Of a stretch of 64,000 nt of DNA, positions 1 through 10,853 are shown in pieces. The position numbers and the translations under genes were made by a program. The DNA comes from Hirsutella rhossiliensis (lineage: Eukaryota; Ascomycota; Sordariomycetes; Hypocreales; Ophiocordycipitaceae): the NCBI RefSeq assembly GCF_020360975.1, contig NW_025408681.1, positions 372,001 through 436,000 on the forward strand. The letters are read 5' to 3'. Within the stretch, counting starts at the first letter, position 1, and the number at the start of each line of letters is the position of its first letter. The notes under the pieces were generated by a model. The model saw only the letters and a list, made by a program, of their open reading frames with translations, searched no databases and had not been told where the DNA came from.

Positions 1-796
1 CGCATTGCCTTGATCCTTCGCATTTCATTTCCCATCATGTCACGAAGTTACTGCACCATCCAGCAAAAGTTGGGCCGACTTGTGAAGTGGGTTGGCTTAT
101 TGTACCGCCCTCGGCGGGGGGGGCCTTACACATCATGCCTAATTTCGGCGCCTCCCGCAAACGTTAATTAGTGCAGATTATGAAGGCCTCGACTATCAAG
201 CGCTGCAGGTCTCGCGAAGAGAGTGGGGCAAAGGGGGCTTCTCTGTGGTCAATTGATGCCTCTCTCTGTCTTGTTCTTTCCGTATCCCATTGAGTGCGCG
301 AACGCCGGTCTGAAGTTACGGGACCCACAGTACGTAGCTACCTTCTAGATACACCCTTAGTAGCGCGTAGATTGACGTGTGCAATGTAGCTATTGTACTA
401 AGCCGAATTGCTAGGACTTCTATGTATCGCTAGTTTTATAGCGTCTTTATTGGCTGACATCTCTATCCGTGACTTTAGACCGGCGTTCGCCCCTACCCCA
501 CCGGCCACGTCAGCCCTCAGCTCCAAGCCTTTCTAGCCTCCTCTTAGCCCCCTCCTTTCTCCTCCTAACTTTTGGCAGACTCTCGGGCTTAGGGTCTAAG
601 TTCCAGACCCTTCCTCTCAACACACCCCCTTAGCTGTTGCTGTCGCGAAGTGCGAGGTAAAAAATTGCATCTGTTGTCCTTCTTCTTGAGAAGAGTGGAA
701 GGCTACGTCTTATATAGACATAGCTGACAAATCCGACATGACCTAGAACCTTCTAAAGACAACCAGTCTCTTCCAGCAGAAGCTCAGTCATCCTCC
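1..796. other. No gene recognised; 5' flank of a MULE remnant
   Basis: No open frame with recognisable protein similarity is visible. The last 100 bases may hold the missing 5' exon of the transposase that follows: its open frame has no in-frame ATG near its beginning, and upstream it runs back to a stop at about 725. Long terminal inverted repeats, expected for a MULE, were not found by eye between this stretch and 3091-3960. Confidence 0.5.
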
Positions 797-3090
797 TTGC
801 ATCTCACTCCTTTTGGTCCCTCAAGCCACTTCGCTCTCGTTACTGCCAGCAAGGTACGCGACCGCCTCCAAGTGAACTGCATCCATCACGGTAGAGGCAC
901 GCGAAACACTCGGAAGCTGTCGAGTACCGTCACAGAGGGAGGGGACCGAAAGAAGGAGCTCACATACATCAAGGCCAAGGAGTGTCCCTACAGTCTTTAT
1001 GTCTCCTATAAAACTATCCGGAGCGGCCATGGAGGGGTAGAGGAGCGAAAGGGCTGGGTGGTCGGTTTCACGTACGCATATCATTCGCATCCGCCACTTC
1101 AAAATCCCTTCCACTACGCCTGCCATAGATCCCGCATCCCAGAGCGGGCTGCGGCAGTCGATCTGGCCCTCGCGCATCGGACTGCCGGCCTATCAGCAAC
1201 TGAATCAACCCGGATTCTCGACCAGCACGGCTTAGGCAACTGTCTTTCTGCAAAGGAGTTCTACAGCCTGAGCCGGTCTGAAGGAAGACGCAGCAGTCAA
1301 GAAGCGCTTGACCTCTTGCTCACTTGTTTGGAGTTCGAGGACTTCCGTGTTCGTTGCTTCTTCAAATACCTTCTTGACGACCAAGGACGACGGACAGCGC
1401 GGGTACTCGAGCACCTGTTCTTCTGTTCTTCCGAGCAGGTCCGCCTGGGTAGAAGATTCGTCAGCGGATTCCTTATGCAAACCGATGCGACGTTCAACAC
1501 CAATTGCCTCCACTTGCCTCTATCCGTCATAGTGGGAATCACAAACACAGGCAAGACGTTTCCTCTGGCTTTCGCCTTTATAACATCTGAATCAGCCGAG
1601 GCCTTCGAATTTGTGAATGCCCAATTGGCAGAATTGGTCTGGTACGATTGCCCACCGCCTCAAATCGTTCTCGGGGATCAAACCAAAGGGCTCGCTGCCG
1701 CAATGGCAGCGTCCCAAGCGAGGGCTGATCGGCATTCCGAGGGTGGAGATAGGCGAATCTTGCAACTCTGTGAATGGCACGCCGCAGAGAACTTCAAGAA
1801 GCGATTGTTGGACTCGGGCAAATATACGAAGGAACGGAGGGAAGAGCTTCTTCGGCTCGTTTGGGATTACATACAAGCTCCCGATGAGGAGCAACTGGAA
1901 AAACGGCGAGGCAAGCTGCTCGCAGAAATTCGGGAGCCGGAACGCCTTTATCTCGAGAATAACTGGAAACCGAAAGAGCGGCAATTTGCCCGAGCACACA
2001 CACGAAAATACCCAAACCTAGGATGCAACAATACCCAGAGGAACGAAAGTTACCACGTCGTGGTCAAACAGTCTCTCAGCAGGCAACTTCCCTTGCAGGC
2101 ATCCTGTCAAAAACTGGCCGAAAGCTTGAAGAAATTGACTCAAAAAATCACTGAAGACGAGAATCGGAGCAGGGCAGACGTCCCAAGGCTGTTGGACCGA
2201 GCTGCTTTTCGCCTTCTTATCGGGAAGGTTCCACACTATGTTCTGAGCAAGCTAGCTCCGGAGTGGGAGGCAGCAAAAGCTCTAAGATGGAGGCAAAACA
2301 CCGAGCTCGAGAAGGAGCGTAAGGTATTGGGCCTTCTCAACGAACCTGGATGTCCCTTCGCGTGTGAGTTCCCACTCAGGTACGCTGGTTACTCGACGGA
2401 CCTGCGGTGGTACGCAACTGGACCATGTCTTATGCAAAGCAGCCAGCTCCCGAGGTCACAAAAAATCCAGGGGGTCGTTACCAAGATGGCGGCAGGAACA
2501 TGGTTCCTCAATCGGGATTGGAGGTCGTTCAAGTACAGGGGAGCCTCGGCGGACAGCAGGCAGAGGAGTTCTCGAGACTCTTTCGCTTACAGAATGACCG
2601 TCTAATAGCAGATTTACGGGCGCAGCTACAGTCAAGAGCTCTCCTGCCTCCGGAATTGCCGGAAGCACTGCATTCGCCTGGCTTGAAGAGGTTCAAATCG
2701 CACGGTAGCACGAAAATGCGATCCATGACCGGCCGTGAGGCCGCAGAGCATACTGCCGCTCAAGCGGACCGAGCCACTTCGGATTTGCTGAAGGGAGTTG
2801 ATCAGCCTCCTGACCCTTCCTCGACCCCGTCCTCTCCTTTAGCAACTTCGCCACAGCTTCCTCGGGAAACGAGACGTAGTCGAGAACGGAGCACGAAGGA
2901 TATAGAGAAGTCGACAATTGCTACTGGGAAGTCTCCAGATAGAGCAGGAAAGGCCCGAAAGGGTGAGGAACCGGATATGCCTAAGCCGCGGTGCAAGAAG
3001 CGGAAGGCTTCCAAGGAGGATGAAACGCAATTGGAACTGCAGCAGCGGCCTACCCAGGATTGTATACTAGTGGATTTCCCTTCAGACTAA
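797..3090 (+). pseudogene. Mutator-like (MULE) transposase, SWIM finger deleted and frameshifted
   Basis: The main frame (797-2605) encodes a FAR1/MULE-type protein: an N-terminal Cys/His DNA-binding region, then a DDE transposase core. Visible core motifs are FLMQTDATF (first Asp), VLGDQTKG (second Asp), the CEWHAAENF C-x2-H insert, and NTQRNESYH with the likely catalytic Glu. The frame then reads CPFACEFPLRY, the first half of a SWIM zinc finger. The second half (the CxH part and about 25 residues normally following) is missing, and the typical next block RWLLDGPAVVRNW continues in another frame (open 2407-3090, ending TAA). A small deletion around 2378-2383 therefore removed half the finger and shifted the frame. 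No ATG opens the first frame, so the 5' exon or start is unresolved. The transposase is unlikely to work. Confidence 0.8.
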
Positions 3091-4192
3091 AAAATGGCAC
3101 TTGTGCCCGTTCAGGCCGTAGTCGAGGCGCGATGGCTTTTAACCCATGCTTAGCGCGATAATCCCTGCAATATGTCTGTCAGAGCCTATCTGTCCGGAGC
3201 CATCCCGCAAACAAGACGAAGGCAGAGGACAAAAGAAAAGAACGCAAGCAGGCGGCAGCGCTAGGAACTAAAGCATGCAAGAAGGTAGGCAAAGCAATCG
3301 GTCATTCAGGCACCATCCCACAGCGGGAAGAGACAGAAAAAGCAAGAAGGCCAATAAGTACCTTAAGGTAAGGGTGGGGCAGTACCAATGTGGAAGCTAA
3401 GGAGCAGAACCCCTGCCGTGCCAATGCCACCTCGGCTACTCCCACATCGTACGGACGAGACATGAGATGCGCGGTTTGGCAGTCAATGCGAATTTGCTTG
3501 CCCGCGGTGTGGGCTCATATTTTCTACGAAATTTCAGTGGCGGAACCAGAAAGCACGCCCTGTCCCTGCCTCGGCCAGAATGGGCTGCTACTGCTACCCT
3601 TGGCAAGCCCACTTTATTGTGGTGGTGTCGGACCCATTGGGTCACGTTTAAGGTCATAGGTCAGGGATCCCCTGCTGGTCATATATATTCTCTGGGCCCA
3701 AAGTTGTCGGGGATCCATTGGAGCGGCTTTTGACAAAGTTCGGCTGACAAGTTGTATGCGCAGGCTGGCCGAGAACGGGAGTATGGACATATGCACTGCG
3801 CCTTGACCAGCCAAACTAGCCCACTTTTTTTGGTGGCCGAATAGCGGGAGGTTTAACCCGTTAATCGCAGCCTTAATAGTAGAGGACAGTACGCGTCCCC
3901 TTATGCAAAGAGGCAGTGTAATGCTTAAGCGTTTTCATGGGCCGGCCGACACTAGGTAGTTAGGCTTGAGCAGACAATGGTGGTGGAAGCCAGGTAGTAC
4001 TTATGTCGGATATCCCTCGACGAGACGGGATCTACCCAGTGACTCAAGACTCTGTCCCCAGAACGGACTTCATCCCCATTGCCCGTGCCAGTGACTCGAT
4101 AATGCGCATCGCCAATGACTAGGTTGCATTGCAATAGAGTCAGTTGATTATTTAGCAGCTAAAAGGTGTCAAAATCATTAACAAGAGGGGAT
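3091..4192. other. Intergenic; no gene recognised
   Basis: Short open frames only, none with recognisable similarity. It lies between the MULE remnant and the metalloprotease promoter. No tRNA, rRNA or element end was seen. Confidence 0.5.
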
Positions 4193-4200
4193 TATATAAA
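4193..4200 (+). promoter_or_regulatory. TATA box-like sequence of the metalloprotease gene
   Basis: TATATAAA lies about 150 bases before the ATG at 4347, a plausible core promoter position for a fungal gene with a 5' leader of about 100 bases. No experimental start site is known. Confidence 0.45.
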
Positions 4201-4346
4201 TCCTCAAAAGGGATGCTAAAGCTAATGCCTTCCTCACTCGTGATTCCTCCCAACACTCGCTACAGTGACTTACTCAGTCGTTCAGCTGATCTCCCTTGAT
4301 CCGTCGCTTCTTTATCTTTACCACCTTCGTTTTATCTTTTACCACC

Positions 4347-6062
4347 ATGCTTCCCGGTGCTGTATACTCGGCCCTTGGCCTCCTGGCCGCAACGTCCTTG
4401 GTGACGGCGCAAGAAGAGGAGGATCTTGGTTACATGCCGAGAGATACTTCAGAAATGCTCAGCGCCCCGCCCGAACTGATCTCTCTTTCCGAGCAGCTTG
4501 AGAAAATACCTCCATCAATCGCCCTTCGATTCGGAGAGGAGGAGCCTGTTATCCAGGTTCCAGTGCAAATTATTGTCATTTCCGCCCAGGAGAAATCGGC
4601 GGCGGACTTCCCTCAAGTAGGTCGCGACCATGCTTTATATGAAAACGAAACAAACAAGAAGATGGAGCTCTTGGCTGATATACTTGCAGGATGACATACT
4701 TCGCCAGCAGATACAAGTACTCAACAACGCCTTCAAGCCGCACTTTGAATTCGAGCTGAATAACATTACCCGCAAAGTCGACGCAAACTGGGCGGGTGGC
4801 GGCGACAATAACAATATGAAGACGACCCTTCACCAAGGCGATCATAAAACCCTGAACTTATACTTCACCGACCAGGTGAAAGGGTCTGACGGTGGTGATG
4901 CTCTTGGCACCTGCCACTACCCTACTATTGTTCGAACTAACCCAAAAAGTGATGGCTGCTCTCTACGGACCGATACTCTCCCTTCCGGCCGCAACAAACG
5001 TTATAACCTTGGAATTACCGCCGTACATGAGGTCGGGCACTTCCTCGGCCTTGCTCATACCTTTGATGGGGGCTGCAAAGACGGCGACAAGGTTGCCGAT
5101 ACTCCTCCTGAGGCAAAAGCTGATTACTCTTGCGATACCAATCTGCATTCATGTGGCGATGCTCGCCCCGACCCTGTCCACAACTTCATGGATTACGGTC
5201 CAGAGTAAGTTTGCCTGCCTCTTTGGTTCTAAGCCGTTCAAGTTGAATAACATCAAGCTTTAGCTCCTGTCTTGACAACTTCACGCCGCTGCAATTTCAA
5301 CGCATGCGCAGGATGTGGGAGCATTTGCGCGCCCCCGCAGTCCCCCCCCGTCAGCTGAATGCCATTCTCGAGACATGCCTTCAATATGCCACCGACGATA
5401 ACAAATGCAAAGAAATCCTAAAAACTTGCATAAAGCAGAAATTCCCTAACGGCAACTACCCTAACGATAAGAAGCAGCAGCTTATTAACGCGGTCCTGCC
5501 ATGTGTCAAAGAGACCGTGGCTCAAGATAATGCTATTTTGCCGCCGGACAGTACGTCGTCTGAGCCAGAACAGGGGTCTGAATCAGGGCAAGAGGAAGAA
5601 GTAGACCAATCTTTCCGAGACAGGGCCTGCTATCCTTATCGTGCCGAGGAAGATTGCAAGAAAGCAACAGAGGCATGCTTACGGGAACCAAACTACAGAA
5701 GCTCGCCGAAGCCCGAACTTCTAAAAAATGGGGCCTTTATATCATGCGTCCGAGGATATATACGGAACCCCAGTAGTCTACCACCTGTAGACAACACTGA
5801 TTCTTCATCATCGAATGATGTCACGCAGGCTCAAGAGCAACAAGCACAGCCAGCACAGCCAGCACAGCCGGAACAACCGGAACAACTAGACGAGTCATTC
5901 TTGAAGAGGGCCTGCTATCCTTATCGTATCGAGGATAGTTGCAGGAAAGGAGCAACGACTTGCTCACAGAAACCGGAGTATAGAAATACTCGGAAGCCTG
6001 AGCTTCTTCAAAATCGCGAATTTATAAAGTGCGTTCGGGAAATTATACGAGCAAGCCCCTAG
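4347..6062 (+). CDS. Secreted M43-type (pappalysin-like) zinc metalloprotease, three exons
   Basis: Model: exons 4347-4616, 4690-5204 and 5264-6062, giving 527 residues. Intron 1 is GTAGGT..TTGCAG (73 bp) and intron 2 GTAAGT..CTTTAG (59 bp); both restore a continuous family-like reading frame (..NFMDYGPDSCLDNFTPLQFQRM..). The ATG sits in a good context (ACCACCATG) and starts a signal peptide (MLPGAVYSALGLLAATSLVTA), so the product is probably secreted. The zinc site HEVGHFLGLAH is at residues 203-213, with the downstream Met-turn region NFMDYG. The C-terminal third is unusual: after the catalytic domain come a Cys-containing block (CLQYATDDNKC..) and two clear copies of a repeat of about 50 residues starting ACYPYR (Cys near 384 and 479), separated by a Gln/Pro/Glu linker. 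It probably digests extracellular protein; target unknown. All key residues are present. Confidence 0.85.
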
Positions 6063-6128
6063 TAGCCCAGCTTCGGGCCGTTAGAGATGTACTCGCACAT
6101 TCGAAAGTTAGGTAGAGGCCTAAGGAAT

Positions 6129-6146
6129 GCCTTGAGGAACGAAAGG
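6129..6146 (+). repeat. Helitron-end-like motif behind the metalloprotease
   Basis: GCCTTGAGGAACGAAAGG lies 66 bases after the metalloprotease stop. It matches the motif at the ends of the Helitrons at 44421 and 48958 (there GCCTTTCGGAACGAA) and at 21903. CCTT and AAGG can pair, and an AAGG/CCTT stem lies just upstream. Confidence 0.5.
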
Positions 6147-6179
6147 TTCTTCCTTCCGCATCTTTGCCAGACTTGCAAA

Positions 6180-6345
6180 TAGATAGATCAAATCAAATTG
6201 GACCCTAAATCTGATTTGATTTGAGTAACTTGAAGTCTGATCTGATTTGATCTGATTTGCGTCTCCAAAATTTCGTTCCGATTTGATTTGATTTGGCTCA
6301 AGGCCGTCCAATCTGGATCTATTTGGCTATTTGAATTACCCCACT
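6180..6345. repeat. Subterminal TTTGA-pentamer array, left end of hAT copy 1
   Basis: Many overlapping GATTTGATTTGATTTG-like runs interrupted by short unique bits. Equivalent arrays occur at 8890-9035, 9925-10030, 10740-10840 and 33960-34055, always just inside family-1 ends. Clustered subterminal motifs are a known feature of hAT elements, where the transposase binds. Confidence 0.7.
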
Positions 6346-8577
6346 CCTTTCCCAAGATGATATACACTGCGCAGCTCCTATCAGATCAGCTTTGAGTCGC
6401 CCTCTCTGCGCAGTGACCATCTGCCCGGCAAGACTGAAGATACGTTCTGGCTCAGACGACATAGCCGGAACGGAGAAGAGGTCAATTGCCATCCGCGACA
6501 AGCGCGGGTACTGACGTCTGCGAAGAAGCCAGTACTGGATTGGATCATCTACCAGGCAATCACCGGGGTCGGTCGTACCCACCCACTCCGCATACTCGTT
6601 CCGCATGGCAGACGCTGACGGGGCAGGCTGGGTACTGAGCTTCCTGATTGAGGCCATGAAGTCATCCAGATCCGTTGTCTTCCGCGAAACTGTGGGTTGT
6701 TCGGGTATTGCATCCTGCTCCACGGCCAGCGCCCGATATTCCTCCCACAGCTCCTGAACAGCCGCCTTGCCTCTATCCAACCAATCCGGATGCTCGGCCC
6801 ACTGCGATTCGACAGTTGACCATCGAAACGCGGGATGAAGGACGAGAGCCGCCAGATACGCTGGACTATCCTCGGTGAGGGCATAGTACTGATCCAGTTT
6901 CATCCACCCAAGATTACAGCCAATACGGAGGAACGGCTCCTCATCACGCTCATGTCGAAGTTTCGAGTCTTCCAGATGTTTCAAAAGCCACTCCATCGTA
7001 AGCAGAACCTCCCAAACTGCACCAAACTTACCTTCTTTGGGTCGGCCTTCCAATCGTTTGGTGGCTATCTTCAATGGTTTCAGTATGGCGAGATACTCTG
7101 CAATCACTGACCAGTCTTCGACAGACATTCTATCGTCGATAATCGCGGGCTTCTTTCGGCTCCTCCTTGGCATTGGCCTCGTTCCGTTCTGAGTTCTCCT
7201 GGACACGTATTCGCTCCACTCTGTCACTTCTGCTTGCACAAGTGAGTCAAGTGCATTTCGGAGCTGGTAACCCCGCTCCATCATGGCTTCGGATGAGTTC
7301 CAACGAGTCGCGTTGTCCACGATAACATCGTAGGTCGTTTGATCCTCGAGGTTCAGGGCAATGTTCTCGATGGACTGCAGTTTGTGAAGCTTCTCAATGC
7401 GCTGACCAGACCTTTGCACCCAATGGACGATATTGTGGAGTTTTCCTATGGGACCTTTGCACCTCCAAAGCTTCATGTCATCCTGGATCTCTTTCTCAGC
7501 TTGACAATCTTCCTCAAAGGCGTCGACGTCTGTTCCAAAAAGGATGGATCGGGCGACAAGATTGATGATATGCCCACAGCAGCGAAGTCGCCGATGCTGC
7601 TTCCTAAATCCTATCTCGGAGCTGAGGTGCCCGAGGCAGGTGTCGTTGCTTTCCGCGTTGTCCGTCACGAAGTATCCCACGCGGCTCTCAAAGCCGTACT
7701 CGTGGATTATCTCGCTCACTCGGTCGGCAAGGTTCTCACCGCTGTGGCGACCCTCGATCCGAGGCAGGCCGAGGAGAAACGTTCGAAACCTGCCTTCGTC
7801 ATCGAGAAAATGGACGGTAAGTCCGAGTAGGGACGTGAATTTACGAGAGGACCATGCATCAAAAGACACGTTGATGCGGCTAAGCGAGCGACTGAGCAAT
7901 TCTGTCACGACGCCTTTATGCCGATCGAACGACCGTACAATCCATTGGCGGATTGTACTATGTGTGGGAAGACTTCCCGAGTCGACGATAGCTCCATTCG
8001 CATATGCCATCAAGTCGCGAAAATACGGACTTTCAAGCTTGTGAAATGGGATGTTATCGCAAGTCACCCAGCGGATGAGCAGCTGCTGAAAGCGAATAGG
8101 TTCAAAGGACGCGACGAAAGCATTCATCAGAGCTTGTTCCCTAGGCTGGTGGGAATCCAGGTCAATCATGTCGAGCAAAGTGCGTTGTTTCTTTCTCTGA
8201 GCTGGCATCGGCCCGTCCTTGTTGATGTGGTGAGTAACTGCCATATGAGCGCTCGCTTGGCTCGTAGATGCAGCGTCGTATATGTGCGTTACGGTGGCCC
8301 TCTTCCGGTGACACATCTTACACAGCCAAAATCGATGACCAGAGCTGTCTTTCTCAATGTCGTATCCATGCTCCCATATCCAGCTCGTTCGCGGCCTTTT
8401 CCGACGCTTGCTAATAGAGTAGCCCGACACTCGGTTCCAGTCAATGCCCTCGTAGCCAACGTGGTCGACCGCGAACGATGCGTCGTCTGCGATCTCTCTT
8501 GTTGGATTCGATGCACTGGATTGGGGAGCATTGTCTGTGACACTGGAAGAAAAAGCACGCGCCTGAATCACTGGCAC
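6319..8577 (-). CDS. hAT transposase (BED finger, DDE, C-terminal dimerisation)
   Basis: One open frame of about 750 codons. Order: a BED-type zinc finger (WLCKMCHRKRAT..HMAVTHH), the hAT catalytic core with NVSFDAWSS (first Asp), YFVTDNAESNDT (second Asp) and RRLRCCGHIINL (the conserved CxxH), and the C-terminal hAT dimerisation domain with WLLRRRQYPRLSRMAIDLF and SSEPERIFSLAG (catalytic Glu). All catalytic residues are present and there is no internal stop. The frame opens at a GTG (8577); no in-frame ATG lies between the upstream stop at 8611-8613 and that point, so the true N-terminus is unresolved (a 5' intron or a lost start). Copy 3 of the same family has an ATG start encoding MAHTAEGEA. 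It may be the source of transposase for the deleted copy at 9906 if its start is functional. Confidence 0.8.
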   Translation of the reverse strand: MPVIQARAFSSSVTDNAPQSSASNPTREIADDASFAVDHVGYEGIDWNRVSGYSISKRRKRPRTSWIWEHGYDIEKDSSGHRFWLCKMCHRKRATVTHIYDAASTSQASAHMAVTHHINKDGPMPAQRKKQRTLLDMIDLDSHQPREQALMNAFVASFEPIRFQQLLIRWVTCDNIPFHKLESPYFRDLMAYANGAIVDSGSLPTHSTIRQWIVRSFDRHKGVVTELLSRSLSRINVSFDAWSSRKFTSLLGLTVHFLDDEGRFRTFLLGLPRIEGRHSGENLADRVSEIIHEYGFESRVGYFVTDNAESNDTCLGHLSSEIGFRKQHRRLRCCGHIINLVARSILFGTDVDAFEEDCQAEKEIQDDMKLWRCKGPIGKLHNIVHWVQRSGQRIEKLHKLQSIENIALNLEDQTTYDVIVDNATRWNSSEAMMERGYQLRNALDSLVQAEVTEWSEYVSRRTQNGTRPMPRRSRKKPAIIDDRMSVEDWSVIAEYLAILKPLKIATKRLEGRPKEGKFGAVWEVLLTMEWLLKHLEDSKLRHERDEEPFLRIGCNLGWMKLDQYYALTEDSPAYLAALVLHPAFRWSTVESQWAEHPDWLDRGKAAVQELWEEYRALAVEQDAIPEQPTVSRKTTDLDDFMASIRKLSTQPAPSASAMRNEYAEWVGTTDPGDCLVDDPIQYWLLRRRQYPRLSRMAIDLFSVPAMSSEPERIFSLAGQMVTAQRGRLKADLIGAAQCISSWERSGVIQIAK

Positions 8578-8889
8578 GACATTTTTTCGGTATTGGGAGA
8601 TAGGGCCATACTAGATCATGAAGCGCATCCGCGCGAGAACCGCGGATCGGGTTGATGCTGGGGGAATGGCCTGGGAAACGCTGCGCAAATTTGCAGGATC
8701 ACAATTGACGATGCGTAAAGCCGCTGGTGCGCGCCAAGATGAAAATTTGCGCGTCACGCGTTAGGTTCGACCCAAGCCTCCTCCGGTCCCTAAGTGGGAA
8801 CTCAAAACGAGGATCAACGAGGTCTCGTCGGCAGGTTTGGTGGGCAGAGGCTTACCCTGAAGCTGCCATTCAGATAGTCAAATATCCAA

Positions 8890-9035
8890 ATAAATCCGAC
8901 CTCCGCGATCTGATTTGATCTGAATATGTTGCAGGTCAATTTGATTTGATTTGAATAACCTGAGAGGCGATTTGATTTGATCCGATTTGGATATATCTGA
9001 TTTGATTTGAATATATCTGGATTTGATCTATCTGT
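8890..9035. repeat. Subterminal TTTGA-pentamer array, right end of hAT copy 1
   Basis: TTTGATTTGA-type repeats, the mirror of the array at 6180-6345, immediately inside the right terminal inverted repeat. Confidence 0.7.
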
Positions 9036-9905
9036 TTGCAAGTCTGGCGGAGGGTTCGGCATCATCGCCGCGCCTAATCTGGCTCGTCTGGTAGGCTTCG
9101 GCTAGGAAAGACAGCTTGTCAACTTCAGCAAAAGCGGCCGGCCCGTCCAAAGGAAACACGCCGGAGGTTGAAGTTTCATATAGAATATCACCGCCTTGGT
9201 CGGCACTCTCCGGATTAGGAGCAGACATATGGAGATCCGAGGCAATGCGTAGGGCTGTTCTGCCGCTGTATTGCTACCTGACGGGCAGGTATCGTTGCTA
9301 GGTCTGCCCGTAGCCAGGTGAGGAGCTCTTCAATGCTTGTGAAGCCGTTCTCTTCAAACCCCGATCAATATTCGGGACGACGGGATCTGTATGCGTCCTT
9401 TCCACGGCCGAGAGATCCTCTCTCTGCATCCGTTCCATGAGAACGGCGGGAACTACTGAGCCCTCCGCGTACTTCCAGCCCCGTATCTCATCGAGGTTGA
9501 TTTTGACGTCCTTATACAGGGGATTGTTCCTCTGAAGCCATAAAAGGGCGGCTATTACGCGGGACTTGCGCACCCGAAGGAGAGTTCCCGTCCGCCGGGC
9601 TGGGTCTGTTGGCGCCGCTCCAAGATACATGGATGTTCTCGACTGTCTGAAGGAGCGGGTGGGGGAGCACCGTGGCAACCAGGTCGTTCGTATTGTTCAG
9701 AAACACGACAATGTGTCCCTTCACGTGTTTCCGGTAACCAACACCGGACGGCGTCTTGTTATCAACTGTAAACTTTGTAATATAGCCGAAGGGGGCTTGG
9801 AGAGCAATCAGTCTCTCCTCAAGAGGAGAGAGACCGTCGAGTTCTTTAGGATAACGATGCTCACATCCGATATCCATATTGTTGACCGAGCAGGCCTTTG
9901 GCAGC

Positions 9906-10853
9906 CAGACTTGCAAATAGATAAATCAAATCAAATCCGGGGTCCAATTTGATTTGATTTGGATAGCAAAATCATGGATCTGATTTGATTTGATTTGATT
10001 TGAATCGATTTGGATCTCATTTGGATATCTGGATAGCCCCACTTTTTCCCGACAAAATACATTGAGCCGCTCCTATACCTTAGGTCCGCTTTGATAAGGT
10101 CCGCTTTGAGGCGGCCTCTCTGAGCTGCGGCCATCTGTCCGGCAAGGCTAAATATTCTCTCCGGCTCTGAAGACATCGCCGGAATGGAAAAGAGGTCGAT
10201 TGCCATTCGCGACAGGCGTGGATATTGGCGTCTGCGGAGAAGCCAGTACTGGATGGGATTGTCCACAAGACAATCGCCCGGATCGGTACTGCCCACCCAT
10301 TCTGCGTACTCGTCACGCATGGAGGACGGTGAGGGCGCAGGTTGGGCGCCAAGTTTCCTAATTGAGGTCATGAAGTCATCTAGGTCCGTTGTCTTCCTTG
10401 CAGCTGTGGGCTCCTCGGGTATCGTATCTTGCTCGACCGCGAGGTTCGGTACTCCTCCCATATGCGCCATTGCAGCAGTCAAGTGCAGAGCTGTCCCATT
10501 TTGGCCATCGGCTACAAATATCTCCCCCCGTAATATGGCAGATGCACCCAAAGATATATTTCACGATCAAACGTGTCAGGTAAAACACAAAAAGAAAGCT
10601 TGGTGACACGGCCTGGAAAAGCAACTGCCCGTAATTAGCGACCACTCTAGGCCAGGCAGGGCTGGCTCCCCAAAACTATTGGCCCAGGTCGCCATTGTGG
10701 GGCGTATCCAAATAATCAGATATCCAAATAAATTTGGGTGTTGCGATTTGATTTGATTTGATTCAGCGCAGGGGCAATTTGATTTGATTTGATTTGGATT
10801 AATTTGATTTAATTTGATTTGATTTGATTATGATTTATCTATTTGCAAGTCTG
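9906..10853 (-). mobile_element. hAT family 1, internally deleted derivative (948 bp) with 8-bp target duplication
   Basis: Ends CAGACTTGCAAATAGATA and its complement; flanked by perfect direct repeats TTGGCAGC at 9898-9905 and 10854-10861, the 8-bp duplication expected of hAT. Compared with copy 3, the middle of the transposase is gone: the sequence jumps from the start-codon region (ATGGCGCAT) to the GGGAGGAGTACCG region of the C-terminal part, sharing AT at the joint. It was inserted into the Helitron D coding remnant in the sense GK-LP region. Confidence 0.9.
9931..10470 (-). CDS. Truncated hAT protein: native start fused to the dimerisation domain
   Basis: 179 codons from an ATG (10470) that corresponds to the normal transposase start of copy 3. 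After six residues the deletion joint leads into the C-terminal part, and the frame is open because one C is missing from a CCC run close to the joint. The encoded protein keeps WLLRRRQYPRLSRMAIDLF and SSEPERIFSLAG but lacks the BED finger and both catalytic Asp residues. A 13-base direct duplication (TCAAAGCGGACCT twice) changes the C-terminus, which then reads through the subterminal repeats. Such a protein could only dimerise. Whether it is expressed is unknown. Confidence 0.55.
   Translation of the reverse strand: MAHMGGVPNLAVEQDTIPEEPTAARKTTDLDDFMTSIRKLGAQPAPSPSSMRDEYAEWVGSTDPGDCLVDNPIQYWLLRRRQYPRLSRMAIDLFSIPAMSSEPERIFSLAGQMAAAQRGRLKADLIKADLRYRSGSMYFVGKKWGYPDIQMRSKSIQIKSNQIRSMILLSKSNQIGPRI

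Larger units (their letters stand above)
6168..9046 (-). mobile_element. hAT transposon, family 1, copy 1 (full length)
   Basis: It is bounded by inverted ends starting CAGACTTGCAAATAGATA on the left and the near-identical complement on the right (one mismatch in about 26 bases). Between them lie arrays of a TTTGA-type pentamer at both ends and one transposase frame. The 8 bases outside the ends differ (ATCTTTGC left, GCGGAGGG right), so there is no target duplication. The left flank is the metalloprotease downstream region and the right flank is a Helitron remnant, so the element sits at a rearrangement joint or has recombined. Confidence 0.8.
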
